Below are positions 47,057-59,300 of a DNA stretch of 64,000 bases, in pieces. The notes below the pieces were generated by a model. The model had not been told where the DNA came from. It saw nothing but the letters and a program-made list of their open reading frames with translations, and ran no database searches. Origin of the DNA: Tigriopus japonicus (taxonomy: Eukaryota > Arthropoda > Copepoda > Harpacticoida > Harpacticidae); assembly GCA_010645155.1 (NCBI GenBank), contig CM021321.1, forward strand, positions 4,680,931 to 4,744,930. Reading direction: 5' to 3'. Made by a program: the position numbers and the translations under genes. Numbering within the stretch: position 1 is the stretch's first letter; every line of letters starts with the position of its first letter.

Positions 47057-49087
47057 ATGAGTTTGATGTCACCAAAGAGGATACCCCCGGGTGCTCCCCC
47101 ATCATCCCTCTTGCCCATCTATGTACTCGTTCTCATTTGCGTCCTCCCCTGGACCACAGTGGCAGCCTCGTCCTCGGAGGATTTGCGAACGCTCCACGAG
47201 CTCGAGTACAAACGGCTGTACGAGACCACGTTTGAGAAAGAGGCACTGGAGGCCATCCGCAGTCTCCATCAGCAATTGGACGACGATAAGGATGGGACGA
47301 TCGAACCCTCCGAAACGGGAGACTTCATTCGTGGCGACTTGCAGTACGGGAGTGACAAAAGGCGTCAGACCAGTTTCCATCACAAGGATTCCGAGATCAC
47401 AGTGAAAGATTTGTGGCTCACTTGGCGAAACTCCGAGGTGTACAACTGGACCGTGGACAATGTAGTCGAGTGGTTGGAGAAAAGTGTCGATCTTCCTCAA
47501 TACGCGGAGCGCTTCCGCGATGTAGGCATGAATGGAACTCACTTGCCCAAAGCGGCAGTGGGGTCCTCCTATCTCAACAAGGTCTTGGGTATCTCCAATC
47601 CCATCCACCGATCCAAGATTAGCCTCAAGGCCATGGATGTGGTGCTATTTGGTCCACCGAGGGACACGAGCAACGTGCTGAAGGATGTGATCCTCACATC
47701 GTTGCTCGTAATTGCGGTCACGGGCCTCCTCTACGCCTATCGGCAAAATAAAAAGTCTCAGCAGCATCTCCAACGGATGATGACCGATATGGATAGCTTG
47801 GCAGTGGCCGAGCAAACGTTGCAAGAGCTCCAAGAGAAGCTACATCAAAAGGATTCAAAAATCGAATCGTTAAGCTCAACTCCCACGGATAATCCGGATT
47901 CCGTCGTGATGAGTCAAATGCGCGAAGAGCTCGAAATCTTGCGCAACGAATTACATCGAGCTGAGCTCGAATTGGAAGACAAGTGTTGGGTGGCACCGCC
48001 CGTGCTTCAGCATTGGCTTCAACTGACCTACGAAATGGAATCCCAGACGTACAACGCTAAGAAAAAGGCCGCAGAGGAGCAACTGGAAGTGGCCAAAGAC
48101 ATGTGCGAGAAGCTGAAACGAAAGCGATCCAGTCTAGTGGGTGCATTTGTTTCCACGCATGGGCGGTCCATCGATGATGTGGACCGGTACATCATGGACG
48201 CCAAGACAGCCCTCATGGAGGTCACCAAAGATCTGACAGAGAGAAGTCAGAGGTGGCGTCAGATCGAGATCCTTTGTGGCTGTCCAATTGTGACCAACCC
48301 GGGTCTTCTAGCCATTCAAGGGCTTATTCGTCACGTGGGTGGTGGGCGAAGTTTGATCAGTCGGGGTCTCCTCTCTTCTCGCATGTCTGGCAGTGCCTCT
48401 CAAGATGATCTGATGATGGACGACAATATAGACGCACTTTCGGTGGCAGCCTCCAGTGCTCACATGTCCAGATCGGGTGCGGCCTCTTTGAGATCAGCCG
48501 CCATTCACATCAGTGCTGCGGCGAACACGAAGAAACGACACGAGGTCAAAACCTTGTCCCGCGAATCGAGTAAGGAGTCGAGTTCTTCAGATGAGTATGA
48601 CCACAATCACCACGGTCATCATGCCCCATTGCCAAGTTCCACAGCACTTCGAACAATTCCGTCTTCCTCGTCCTTTCAGCATGACCATAAGATCCGATCT
48701 GCCACACCTCCGGCCTCCAGTCTTCGAACCACAGGTTCGTCGCCCCTAACGGAGAAACGTAATAAAATGATGGTCAAGTCCCTTAGTCAAGATGCTGGAG
48801 GCTCAATGCAAAGTGCTGCAGCATCCCTACAAACCCCAACGGTTGTGTCTAGTGTGTCCGATGGACACCTCCACGATTCTATGAAATCTGCGAGTAGTTC
48901 CAGTGAGAACTTGCCCCCGCAGTTTACTCTTGGGGCACCTAGTAACCCACCCTCAATTGTCGAGGAGGTGGAAGAGTCCTGCTCAGCCTCTGACACTGGC
49001 TCGATGAACGACTTGAACATGAAGACCTCCAAGAAGCGAATGTTCTTCCACTTTAAGCGGAAGAAGGAAAAAAAAGCTGCCATTTGA
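47057..49087 (+). CDS. Stim: Stromal interaction molecule (STIM), ER calcium sensor
   Basis: STIM senses ER luminal Ca2+ and opens plasma-membrane Orai channels. One exon gives 676 residues from the ATG at 47057 (MSLMSPKRIPPG). A signal peptide covers about residues 1-37. The canonical EF-hand loop is DDDKDGTIEPSE (residues 75-86), followed by a hidden EF-hand-like segment. The SAM domain is ~130-199 (NWTVDNVVEWLEKSV) and contains an NGT glycosylation sequon. A transmembrane helix follows at ~207-229 (VILTSLLVIAVTGLLYAY). Coiled-coil 1 starts HLQRMMTDMDSLAVAEQTLQ but looks shorter than the mammalian one. The SOAR/CAD Orai-activating region runs from CWVAPPVLQHWLQLTYEME to RWRQIEILCGCPIVTNPGL. 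A Ser-rich region and polybasic tail (KKRMFFHFKRKKEKK) for plasma-membrane lipid binding close the protein. No introns. Confidence 0.97.
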   Translation: MSLMSPKRIPPGAPPSSLLPIYVLVLICVLPWTTVAASSSEDLRTLHELEYKRLYETTFEKEALEAIRSLHQQLDDDKDGTIEPSETGDFIRGDLQYGSDKRRQTSFHHKDSEITVKDLWLTWRNSEVYNWTVDNVVEWLEKSVDLPQYAERFRDVGMNGTHLPKAAVGSSYLNKVLGISNPIHRSKISLKAMDVVLFGPPRDTSNVLKDVILTSLLVIAVTGLLYAYRQNKKSQQHLQRMMTDMDSLAVAEQTLQELQEKLHQKDSKIESLSSTPTDNPDSVVMSQMREELEILRNELHRAELELEDKCWVAPPVLQHWLQLTYEMESQTYNAKKKAAEEQLEVAKDMCEKLKRKRSSLVGAFVSTHGRSIDDVDRYIMDAKTALMEVTKDLTERSQRWRQIEILCGCPIVTNPGLLAIQGLIRHVGGGRSLISRGLLSSRMSGSASQDDLMMDDNIDALSVAASSAHMSRSGAASLRSAAIHISAAANTKKRHEVKTLSRESSKESSSSDEYDHNHHGHHAPLPSSTALRTIPSSSSFQHDHKIRSATPPASSLRTTGSSPLTEKRNKMMVKSLSQDAGGSMQSAAASLQTPTVVSSVSDGHLHDSMKSASSSSENLPPQFTLGAPSNPPSIVEEVEESCSASDTGSMNDLNMKTSKKRMFFHFKRKKEKKAAI

Positions 49088-50510
49088 CAATCAGATCCCA
49101 AGCTATCTCCAACTCTCCCGCCTGTTTGTTCCCCGTCAAAAACTAGAAAAAAGAATGCCATTGCCAAGATTTTTTCTATTGCCAACTTAGGTTCAGAGGG
49201 TTCAGACCGTTTAAGACAATAGACAATCCTAGTTTCTGAACGATTTCCAATTGACCACAAAATCATTCAATTTTTTTGCTCCCGTATCAAAGGCGATTGA
49301 TTTTTGGAAATGTTCCCGTTGTGGTTTTCTCGGACATTTTATATGTGTGTTTGTTTCTTTCAATCATCAACCACTTGCATTAGAGAGGAAACCATTTAGA
49401 GCATTCTAGTTACCATGATGTGATGATGATTGGTGAATGACATTTTGAGGTTAGTCTTAAATATGTGCATTTATCAGTCAAATTTGCGGCCTACCATATA
49501 AAAAAAATTGAAAGACGGACTGTATGCAATCGCCTTATTAGAAGAAAAAAATCCACACCCTTGGTGCGTGTCACACGTCAAAAAAAGCTATTTGTCGTTG
49601 GCCAACTCTAACCACAAGTGTGAACTTAGATGGCTGGATGACTTGAAATTGAACACAAATGAACGAGAAATTTTCGCTCAACCAACCTTCCAATTGAAAT
49701 GGAAAGTTACACAATTATCGCCCTATGTCAGCCCCTAATGTCTGTTTCATACATGCTTGTCCTTCCCATCCCTTACTTGAGACTCCGTGCTTACAACATT
49801 TATCACTCGCTATTTATTCCCCTTGAAATTGTTCAATTTTTTACGATTAGATCCATAAGCAACCGAGAGTCATGTCATTCACAATACGTTAATAAAACAC
49901 TTAAACTCCACTTGTCAAACACTTGTTCATTGCTTCAATATGAGACCCAATCAAATGTGTTTCATATCCATGGCTTGATATTTCTAATCTTGGAGGAAGG
50001 CATTGAGATACATAATTTTAGGCTTTGATAACAGGAAACTGTATCTCAAGTTGACTGAATACATAACTGAACGTACAAGAAAAAAATAGTTTGGTAACCC
50101 TACACCAACAAGTTTGCTCATTCTTGGGTATCCCTTAAAAAATTCGCTGATTTTGAAGATGTAGTGTCTCTCAAACTTATCTCATTCCTAGCTCATTGCG
50201 ATTGATAATGCGTTTTGTAATTTCCTTCCCATCATCTCATCTCGGCATTTGACGGCAAAACTAGTTTTGTTCCCATAGTTCACTATAGTACTTTAAAAGG
50301 TCTATTCAAGTGTAACCAAAAACCCAAGCTATGAGCTGAGACTTTATGAATTGACATCCAGCCCTTTTCTTTGGTTGTCAATGGCCTGGAGACACCAAAT
50401 TAACGGGTGATTGTCTCCTTGCATCATTTGTAAAGTTTATCAGATCCAAGAGTTGGTCCTTAATTGGCCACTAGCTACTTACCTACCTCGTGTCAAGAAG
50501 TGTGAATAAA
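49088..50510. other. Spacer between STIM and the LAMP-family gene
   Basis: It holds the STIM 3' UTR and, at its end, the upstream region of the LAMP-family gene. A possible AATAAA lies at 49891-49896. The short open frames at 49508-50028 have no recognisable domain. Confidence 0.45.
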
Positions 50511-51768
50511 ATGCACATTTCATTCGCTCTTTCCTTGGTGTTATACGCAGCGTGCGTTCAACAGGCCCTTTGTTCAGGCCCACGGCTAAAGCATAGGGCC
50601 TCAGATAACGACACGTCTGGCAAACCTGAGGGTAAACCAATTCATCTTGCTAAAGCTCGGTCATGGTTGGCTTTCCTCTGATAGATGAAGCTCTTAATAT
50701 TGATTCTAATCTTTTAGGTGTGTGGACAGTCTTAGATCAAAACGCTTCGAAACACAAGCATAAACATTTGCCCAGTTGTATACTAGCTCGGTTAAGGGTG
50801 AGTATCGTGATCCCTGTACAACATCCTACAGGTGAAGTCACCAATAAAACCATTGTGGTGCCCGAAAATGCCTCGGTGAGTGGAACGTGTGGGGCCACTC
50901 AGCAACGAATTACGCTCATGTGGAATAACACGGCCGAAAGTGGGAAACTCGTTAAGACCGGACAACTCACGTTTCTGTTCGCTAAAAAGGTTTGACAACT
51001 CATGCTGTATTCTCCAGTTCTACAGCTCTATGGCCATGACAAATCCAACAAGAGAGTATCCTGGCCAATCGTTATTTCAGAACTCGAAAAGTCCGATTTT
51101 CCTGTCTGGCGTGTGGGCCAGTATGGACTTGTTTCTGGAGGATGGCGTCCTTAATTTGTTGAACGACGGGAATCCCTCGCAGAACTTGATGCTAGCGGCG
51201 CCCGATTTGTACATTTGGGAGACCCCATCGCGATTTGCATACGTCTGCCATCATCAGTCCTTCATTGCGCTGCAGGCCACCACTTTGCCCACCCAATTAG
51301 GTATCAATGAAAGTAAGAATTCCTTTTTTTGTCGACTAAAATTCAATTCCCCTTCATCATCGATTGAAGGAAGAAGATACCACCAATCTCTCGAATCATT
51401 TAGGTAACATAGTCATGGTGGATCCTGTGTATGAGAATGAAGCCTATCTCGTGTTTCACGACCTGGCTGTGGAAGCATTCCGCCACAATCGATTTGCCAA
51501 ACATTTCACTCATTTGAAGTATGATTGTCGCAAGAAGTGGAATTACGACTACATTCCATACCTGGTTGGCACTGCTCTGGTGGCGTTGGTGGTATTCGAT
51601 ATCTTCGTCTTCATATTCAGAAAACAGTTGGGATGCGATTCAATTCTGAATGAAGAGGATGAGATCAGGGGAATGGATGATGACAATGATGTGGAGCCCT
51701 TAATCGTGACAGAAACGAGTGAGATTGAAAATGAGGGAAATGCTTCTTCTTCCTCCCATCAAAGTTGA
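50511..51768 (+). CDS. LAMP-family lysosome-associated membrane glycoprotein
   Basis: LAMPs are heavily glycosylated type I proteins of the lysosomal membrane. I read four exons (50511-50631, 50718-50989, 51018-51312, 51404-51768), 350 residues. A signal peptide (FALSLVLYAACVQQALCSG) starts the protein. The single luminal LAMP domain has the four expected cysteines: SCILARL, SGTCGATQQ, AYVCHHQS and YDCRKKW. It also has N-glycosylation sites (NKT, NAS, NNT). A transmembrane helix (YLVGTALVALVVFDIFVFIF) near residue 280 precedes a cytoplasmic tail. Instead of the usual GYxxI end, the tail has DVEPLI, a fit to the [DE]xxxL[LI] lysosomal sorting signal. Intron 2 would be only 28 nt in this model; a 67-nt alternative (50951-51017) also keeps frame but removes 13 residues of the LAMP fold. 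Family call is good, not certain. Confidence 0.75.
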
Positions 51769-53333
51769 ATCCAATGGGTTGTAATTGTGTGATTGGCTAG
51801 TTGGCTCATTGTTTGTTTTGCTGGAATTTGAATGATTTTTTTATTGTCTTTGGAGATCCAATGGAATGTCAATGAACATATTTTACCTGCAAATTACAGC
51901 TAGAGACTAATTACTCGGAACAGTATCGACAAAGAAACGTCGGGCAATTAATGATTTTGTTTTCTCTCGTGTTCGTTAATTCCCAACATTTCACGCATTT
52001 TTGCTCTGATGTGGAGAATTTCGTTCTCTCATATCCACAAAACAGGCCCAGTTTCAATTCTCAAACAAGCCAAACGCAGAAGAGAGACTTTTTGCATGAG
52101 TCATTCCTGGAAAATGCCTGACTCTTGTTTGCCTTTTTTTTCATTCAAAAAAATCTCGACGGGGGTAATCTTGGCCTTGAGAGCTCATGCCTTGAAGCCA
52201 GAGGGAGAGGATGAGGGGGAGGGAGATGGAGAAAGAGGGATATTACTGAAACTGATGCTCCGAATGAATGTGTTTGTGCGTAGCGTGGAGCAATGCGAGT
52301 CTCGTTTTCTCGTAGACCCAGTCAGAGATTTGAATGTTGATCCTATTCGTTTTGACAGTTAAGGGGTCTTAATTCAAGATATCTCATCCTTTCATCCTCT
52401 TTCCCCCTGCCCCCCTTTTGCCCTAGTATTATTTCCCCCTCTTTGGTCTCAATTCGAGCCACCTGAGGTATGCGAGGCATGGAATACTGTAGCAAGGACA
52501 AACTTTGGATCATTTCATTTCTGTACTTTTGCTTCAATTTATGAATGACACCTAAAGGAGATAAAAAATCTCATCCATCCTCCAACATTTGAGGAGTCAT
52601 CACAATTCATGGCATGAAGAGAGGTGTCTCCTTTTTTGGCAACGACCTCACTTCGTACTCCTGATTGGATACGACCCGTTGTTAGCCATTAGCCCTCGTT
52701 TTTTGGATGAGGAAAAGAACTTGTTGAGGTGGGTGCACTAAATGATAAATCAAAATATCTCCGTACACTTGCATAGCCTCGAGATATGACGTTCTCATCA
52801 AGCGACAATGGGCTTTTCAAGTAGGAAAAGCTCGTGGTATCGATCCAATCTGGAAATAGGCTCCGAAGAACAGGTTTTGAATGCTTTGAATTAAGAATTT
52901 GGTAGCATTATGATCAACAAGACGTGTGGTTTCTTTCTTCAAATTAATTAGCGGACCAATCTGATCCAAATCAGATAAGCGATGCTATTCAAGATACAAT
53001 TCATGGGACATGTTCAATTATCAGATCCTAATCCCAACAATACAAATCCTAAACGCGGTCGAAGGAGCAATTCAGGACTTCGTTTGAGTCTATAAATTTA
53101 TTTTGATTTTGTTACATCGCAAGCCCTTCATTCGACTTGAAAAATTAATATCTGAGGTTCGGTTTCCCTTCTTTAATGTATCAATCAGTAATACTTTCAC
53201 ACATCTTCAGTTCGATGACCATTAATATTTTAATATAATATTTATGTGGTATTGAAACGGTTGAAGTCTCTCAACCTCTATTTTGAGAGCGCTCGCCTCT
53301 AAATGTACTTAATATACACTCTCCGAAAAAGAT
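51769..53333. other. Tail-to-tail spacer between the LAMP-family and M28 peptidase genes
   Basis: It contains the 3' UTRs of both converging genes. On the minus strand AATAAA lies at 53102-53097, about 230 nt after the M28 stop. The open frame at 52009-52362 has no recognisable domain. Nothing else is supported. Confidence 0.5.
53097..53102 (-). promoter_or_regulatory. Polyadenylation signal of the M28 gene
   Basis: AATAAA on the minus strand about 230 nt downstream of the M28 stop codon. Confidence 0.45.
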
Positions 53334-56300
53334 TTACATCGCCAGTTTGATAAACATTGGCGATGTCCTAAGCGCCGCAGACTTTCGGTGTTTTCTTCTG
53401 CGAAACGGCTTTTGGTTACCCTGAAGAAACCGGGCTAAATAGCTTAGGATATCCGTTTCCGGGAAAGCAGCTTTTGGTTTTGAGGGTGGAACAACCAGCC
53501 CTAAAGGACGGTCATCCTCAGTTTTGATAAACAATGGTCCCGTGTTGAAAGACTCTTCTTCCTCTCCGTAATCGTCGTATTCTTCTTTTTCCGCTGGTTT
53601 ATTTACGTACGCTGGGGCGTTCATGTTGAAAGTGAGCTTATCAATGTTGTACTGATTGCCATAATTTGGCTGATAGGCCTTGGGTTCTACGTCGATTGGA
53701 TTCAAATCGGCAGTCCTTGGAAGTTTGGGTTGATTTGCGGCAAGAATTGAGTGAATTAGTGAAATCCACCTGAACGTGGAGGACGCTTCCTGTTGTTGAA
53801 ACTCTGATGAGGCCTGCAGGGATTCCGGAACATCTGAAGTGGTTTGGGGTGAGGTTCTTGTGGGCATGGTGGTCGTTGAAGTAATTTCCTTAATGGTTGT
53901 AGCCTGAGTGGTCGGCAGAGCTCTAGTAGTAGTGGTGGTGGTCGTCGTGGGGGTCTGGGTGGTTGTTTTAACTGGAGGTGCAGTTGTTGAAGGGCTAGGG
54001 GTGGTTTTAGAACTCTCACTGGGCATGGGATAGTCGAGGATATCATTGATTGAGATTGGTTCGTAATCCACGGGTTTGAGTTTGAGGTGAGAAAGATCAC
54101 ACTTGTCAAGACCGCCACTTAAGTCCGCCAAGGCGAGCGTCAATGCCTGGGTGATTTTACCGCCAAAGTGAATCGTTTGTGGGTTAAGATCGGGGTTGGT
54201 AACCGTGTCGCACCCTTGATGATAGCATTTGTGCATATAACCCCGGTGGAAAGCTGTAAGAGAAAATATTTGAATAATTATCAACGCTTTTATCAAAAGT
54301 TCCACGTACACAAGTGTGTGGAAGTTTTTTGCTTCTTGGTTATGAATGTTGGTTTTAATTGAAGAGAAATCACATTCATAAGTTCAAACAAATGTTGTTT
54401 TGCTCACTCACATTAGAAGGAAATGTATCTATATTTCTGTTTGTACTTATCTTCTAATCTAGGACCTAAACTCGTTTCTTTGTCCATTCCTCGTTCATCA
54501 AATAAAAAAACAAGAAAATCAACATTTGGAAACGGTAATGTAGTTAGGTTGCCATCGTAAGGAAATATTCCGTTATAGAAATAACACAAAAAGTATAGCT
54601 ATTTCTTTTAACCGGGTTTGATTCTAGTGGCACAGAGAAGGTCCTTTCTCTGGTCTTTTTACTCTTCTTTTCTTCATTGAAAAGGAAGCTAGAGTGGCTA
54701 CGCGTACTAGTGCGTTCTATAAAATGCCTTGTGTGAGTGCTTCACCAGACGGCGTGGGTTCGAATCCTGTTGGGGTCGGATTGAAGCTGTCGGGAGAATT
54801 CCTTTTGGAAGCCAGAGTGGCCACGCATACTAATGCGTTCTTTTAAGTGCCGAGTGTACGTAAGTGCTTCCCAGACGGCAAAGGTTCGAATCGTGGTGGG
54901 GATCGGATTGAAGCTGTCGGGAGAAATCCTTGTTTACAGGGAATCGCATTCCTTGTAGCGGTAGTAGAAAAATCCGCAAAAAAAAAGAAAAAAAAATGAA
55001 TTCAGCAAAAACCAAAGCTCGCTGAGAACGATTATCCATAAATAATCATGGTAACTTTCTAAAGCACATACTTGTCTATATGAACAATGCATTTGATATT
55101 TCAAATTGAAGAAGAATGCTGCTAACTAACTATTAATACTATTGGAGCCTAAATGACTCGGAGCGGCAATAATCTTGCTTGGACTTCTTACCCCATACAA
55201 ATAAAACCAGGTAATTTTGTGTACTACTAGGTGGAGTAAAAAGTAACCTCCTAGACCGCCAAGATGCAACGCTATTGCAAAAAGCTTATAGTACCTTGTA
55301 GTCCGTTCATATTTAGGCATACGCCTCAAACTTCAATGGATTATTGCCCTTCATTGTGTTTTGACGACTGATTGATGTTGACGTGTTTGGGATCATGTCG
55401 AAATGGATCAACATGATTTTCGTTTTGTCTTAAAACATTACTTTTTACAAAGCAAAATGGCGGAGGAACCAAAATAAAAGTTTAATAAATGTAATGAGAT
55501 AAATGCTCCGTCAGATCATACCAATAAATATTAGTTTTGCCACTTTTGTGGTCTCCAAACCTTCAATACCGATCAAAGACGTTGTCGATGACCCTCCGAA
55601 ACAATTACTGATGAAAATAATACTAAAAAATTCAGTATAGTCTTCATGTTCCCCATCCCAGCCAGCCCCATTTCATGAACTTTTTTGACGTTTTCATCCG
55701 TAAAATCATCAGATTCATTTTCAACATGATGCCAAACACGTCAACATCAATGCAGTCAAAACAAAATGAAGGACAATAATCCTTTGAAATTTGAAATGAA
55801 TGCCTAAATATGAATGAAGTACAAGGCACTGTAAGCATATTTTGCAGTAGCATTGCATTTTGTCGGTCAAGGAGCTTACTTTTCACCCCACCTAGTAAGT
55901 TAGTAATAACACTCCTCTTTGATTTTGGCTCGTTTGATTTATGCATTGACAAAATTGATAGCAATTCACCAACGAAAAATCTAACTGGCTACTTTTCAAG
56001 TTGATAACCATGAAGTCCAAATGAGGCTGAGGAAGGGGAAAGAGTTTTTTTTCAGAAGAGTTTGACCTATAATTGGTGTTCAACCCCTTCCATTATATTC
56101 TTCCACTAAGAGAGATCTCGAGGGAAGAAATGGAATCCGCCCGTTCGGAATACTTAACTTACAAAATCTTCGACATTCCTGGGATTTAACCAAGTCAGAA
56201 GTCTTTTATAAACGGACCGAAGTGCAATTTGGCTATTGTAAATTGAAAATACATAACTTTCTCTCCACTATCATACCATCACTCTGACATCAAGGAACAA

Positions 56301-59300
56301 GTTCATTGTTTGGTGCAATCAGTCCAGCTCATCTTGGAGTCGTCGACAGGAGGTAAGATTTTTTTTTTGTTAGTTCCCTCTCTCACGCCAGTAATTAAGC
56401 ACCCCTCCAATGCTTTTTTCCTTCGTCTAATAAAAATTCAATGCTGTTCAAAATATGCTGGCTTCTACATTGACTCGTCTTTTCCAAAGGTCTACGACCC
56501 AACTCTTTTTTTCACGAGGTTAGTTTAAGCCCTGAAGTGGTTCTTCAAACAAAGTTTAACTCCTTGTCTAAAAACTGCTCCTTCAGTAGACAATATGAAG
56601 TACGAAACAATGACTCTGTGTGCGTAGTTACTTGAAGACTTTCTATGTACTAAGTAGATTACTGAATTGAATGACCCTAAACATAGGCTACGGAAAAAAG
56701 GAAACCTATAAATGCAACATTTTTTTGGATAAAAGGCTTTCAATACCGTCGGTGTTTTTTTACCAACAAGAGATGCTAATGTGTAGTTACGTCAAGTAAT
56801 TTTCAGACACGTTCAATCTTCCTTGCACGTGATCATGCAACAAAGTTTTCGACGGTTGCCATGAAATCAACTTTCCACGTCAACTCCCAACGAGTCAAAC
56901 CTAACCACACTTCCCACTTAAACTACAGTACAATGTACATCCTAAACACGTTGCCCGACGAAAACGATCTGCTTCGAGTTGTAAATTGAAAAGTTCTGTG
57001 AAAACAAAGTAGGTGCTTGGCAGACTGAATGGGGCTTATCATGGTACACTTATAATTAATCATCTTAGCAATTACTTAAAGAATTGAAATGATGTATCTA
57101 ACATCTATCTTGCCGAAATGGTTACCTCGACTTCTTGACGAGAGAAAGGTCCCCGGTTTGATTCTCCCTTTTGATCTCTCTCGACAAGAAGTTTTTAGAC
57201 CTCACCTTGTCCACACCCACAGATTTAGAATCAGTTTGATGCTGGAATACCAACTGAACAAAGGAATAATCCAAATAGGTATTGTTTATTGGCTTCGCCA
57301 GCCGAATGAGTAGTTGTTCTACGAATTCATATAAATTTAAACATTAAGTTAACACATTTAATCAAAAAAATCAACTCTTATTGCATTCTTTCCAAAGACA
57401 AATTCAAATTCAATTTTACTAGAGTTTTTGTCATTTTTTTGAACCAGCTAACAAGATTTTCTTAACAGGGCAGCATCCTATGTACGTACAATGCAAAGGA
57501 TGATGAAAATTGAGAGATATTTTTCTCTTGCTTTCGCAAACGGATACCAATAAAAAGCTATCATACTTGAACATGTTTTGTTGTCCAACCTAGAGTGGGA
57601 GAGGGCTTTTAGGGAAAACAAAATCAGGAACTTGATTACCAAAGCAGCCCAAAGGCAAGTTTATTGTGCCAACTAACTTCGAGTTGGAATTAAATACTTG
57701 ACAATCAAGCCTCCACTTTCTCTTTCCTATTTTATGTTATTCGACATCTGAATCCAAGGAAACATGACAATACTCCAAAAGGCTTTTAACTTCGTAAAAC
57801 CAATCTGTTTTCACTCAAATCGGATAATTATATTTTTAAACTATTTTTGATTGCTCTTACCCGTGTCAGTTATAAGAACACCGCCCAAGGATCGAAAGGA
57901 TCGGTCATCTTCATAGTACCAAAATCTAGAATTATCACTACGCCAGAAAAAGGTATGGTTGAAGAAATCTTGGTGAGAGGCCAACTTCTCGGTGGGCATT
58001 TGCTTCAGGTTGAAATGCTTTGCGTCATAATGTCCAGGGGAAAGGCGTTTGAAGTACGCGTTGAAAGTCTCGGCCAACCTGACCTCGCTGAGCTTATTCC
58101 TGGAAATAATGGCCACAAAATCGCCCTTATTGTCATTGTCCTCAATGGACTTGGCTACCTCTGGGACGATTTTCATCCAGTTTGTGGGCACCAATTGCGA
58201 GTCGGGGTCGTCGTCAAAGTTTAATAAGGTGTCTAGAATGTAGGCTCCTGGAAGAGAGAATACCCTGAGGTTAGAAAATGACCAGGTTAGGAGTGAAGTG
58301 TTAATTTTTCGTGGCATTTTGGTGCACCTTTCCCTCACGAGATCCGCCTTGAGTCTACATAAGTAATGTCTTGTTTTTCAATGCACAAAACTTTCCCTTT
58401 GCTCAGACAAAAAGAAACTGGAAGTTCATTTTGCATTCTCGCTTGATGTCACGCAAAGCTCTTTTTTCTGGTCCAATGCCTCTTTAAAAAATCCATATAC
58501 TTCCCCTCAGCCATTAGTCAAATGAGGTTGCTGTTTTAAAAAAAATCACAAATTGGGACCAAAATGAAAGAAATCATAATAAAATTCTAAAAAGAAAGGG
58601 TCATTGGCAAGTTCATTGGTTAGTTATTGCAACCATCGATTTACTGCAATATGACATTGGTTAGTGTCAGACAGACACTTTGTTTTTGAAAATTTTCAAT
58701 AAGCATTTAGAAGGCGCAAAGTTTTCCTTCGATGTGACCAAAAATCCCACCATATTGGAATTGGTGTTTTTCTCTAACACCCCTTTGTAACGATTTGAAC
58801 TTTAAGAGGCGTTCATAGCCCCCCTCCTTTTTAGTGCATTGTCAAAGTGCCTCTACAATATCACTCAATTTTATTGAAAGGTATTTGTTATTGATTTAAA
58901 TTTGAAGTTTCGCTCATAATCGTTTTCCTATTCTAAGCTTAAATTTGATTTTAAACAAGGAACACTCTTTTTTCAGCTAAGCTTTTTCTAGGTCTTTATA
59001 TCCGAGAGCAAATTGGGAAATATTCCACCTGAAACTCACTGGGTGGCGGAAAGGAATTTGACCTCTCGCCTCTACTCCATGATTAAGCCATCAATGTTTC
59101 AAGCTCATGATGCACTCACCTTGAATTGGTACGCCTCTATCCACGAACTCGGGCATGATATATTTTCGTATGAACTCTAAACTCCCATAGCAACCAGACT
59201 CTTCCAAGTCAAAGGCAACAAATATAATGGAATACTTATTGGTGTGGCATTTGGCCCTAGCCAAAGTGGAAGCCACCTCCATCATAACGGCCACTCCGGA

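Noticed and set aside
54754..54900. tRNA gene calls from the GGTTCGAATC B-box blocks.
   Set aside because: Acceptor and anticodon stems do not pair, and both units share non-tRNA 3' sequence and an A tail, which fits a SINE better.
57861..57960. SDN in place of the common SDH in the M28 protein (RSDNSRFWYY), first taken as a lost zinc ligand.
   Set aside because: In this family the last zinc ligand is the His of the downstream YHxxxDT motif, present here as CYHQGCDT, so the enzyme is not obviously inactive.
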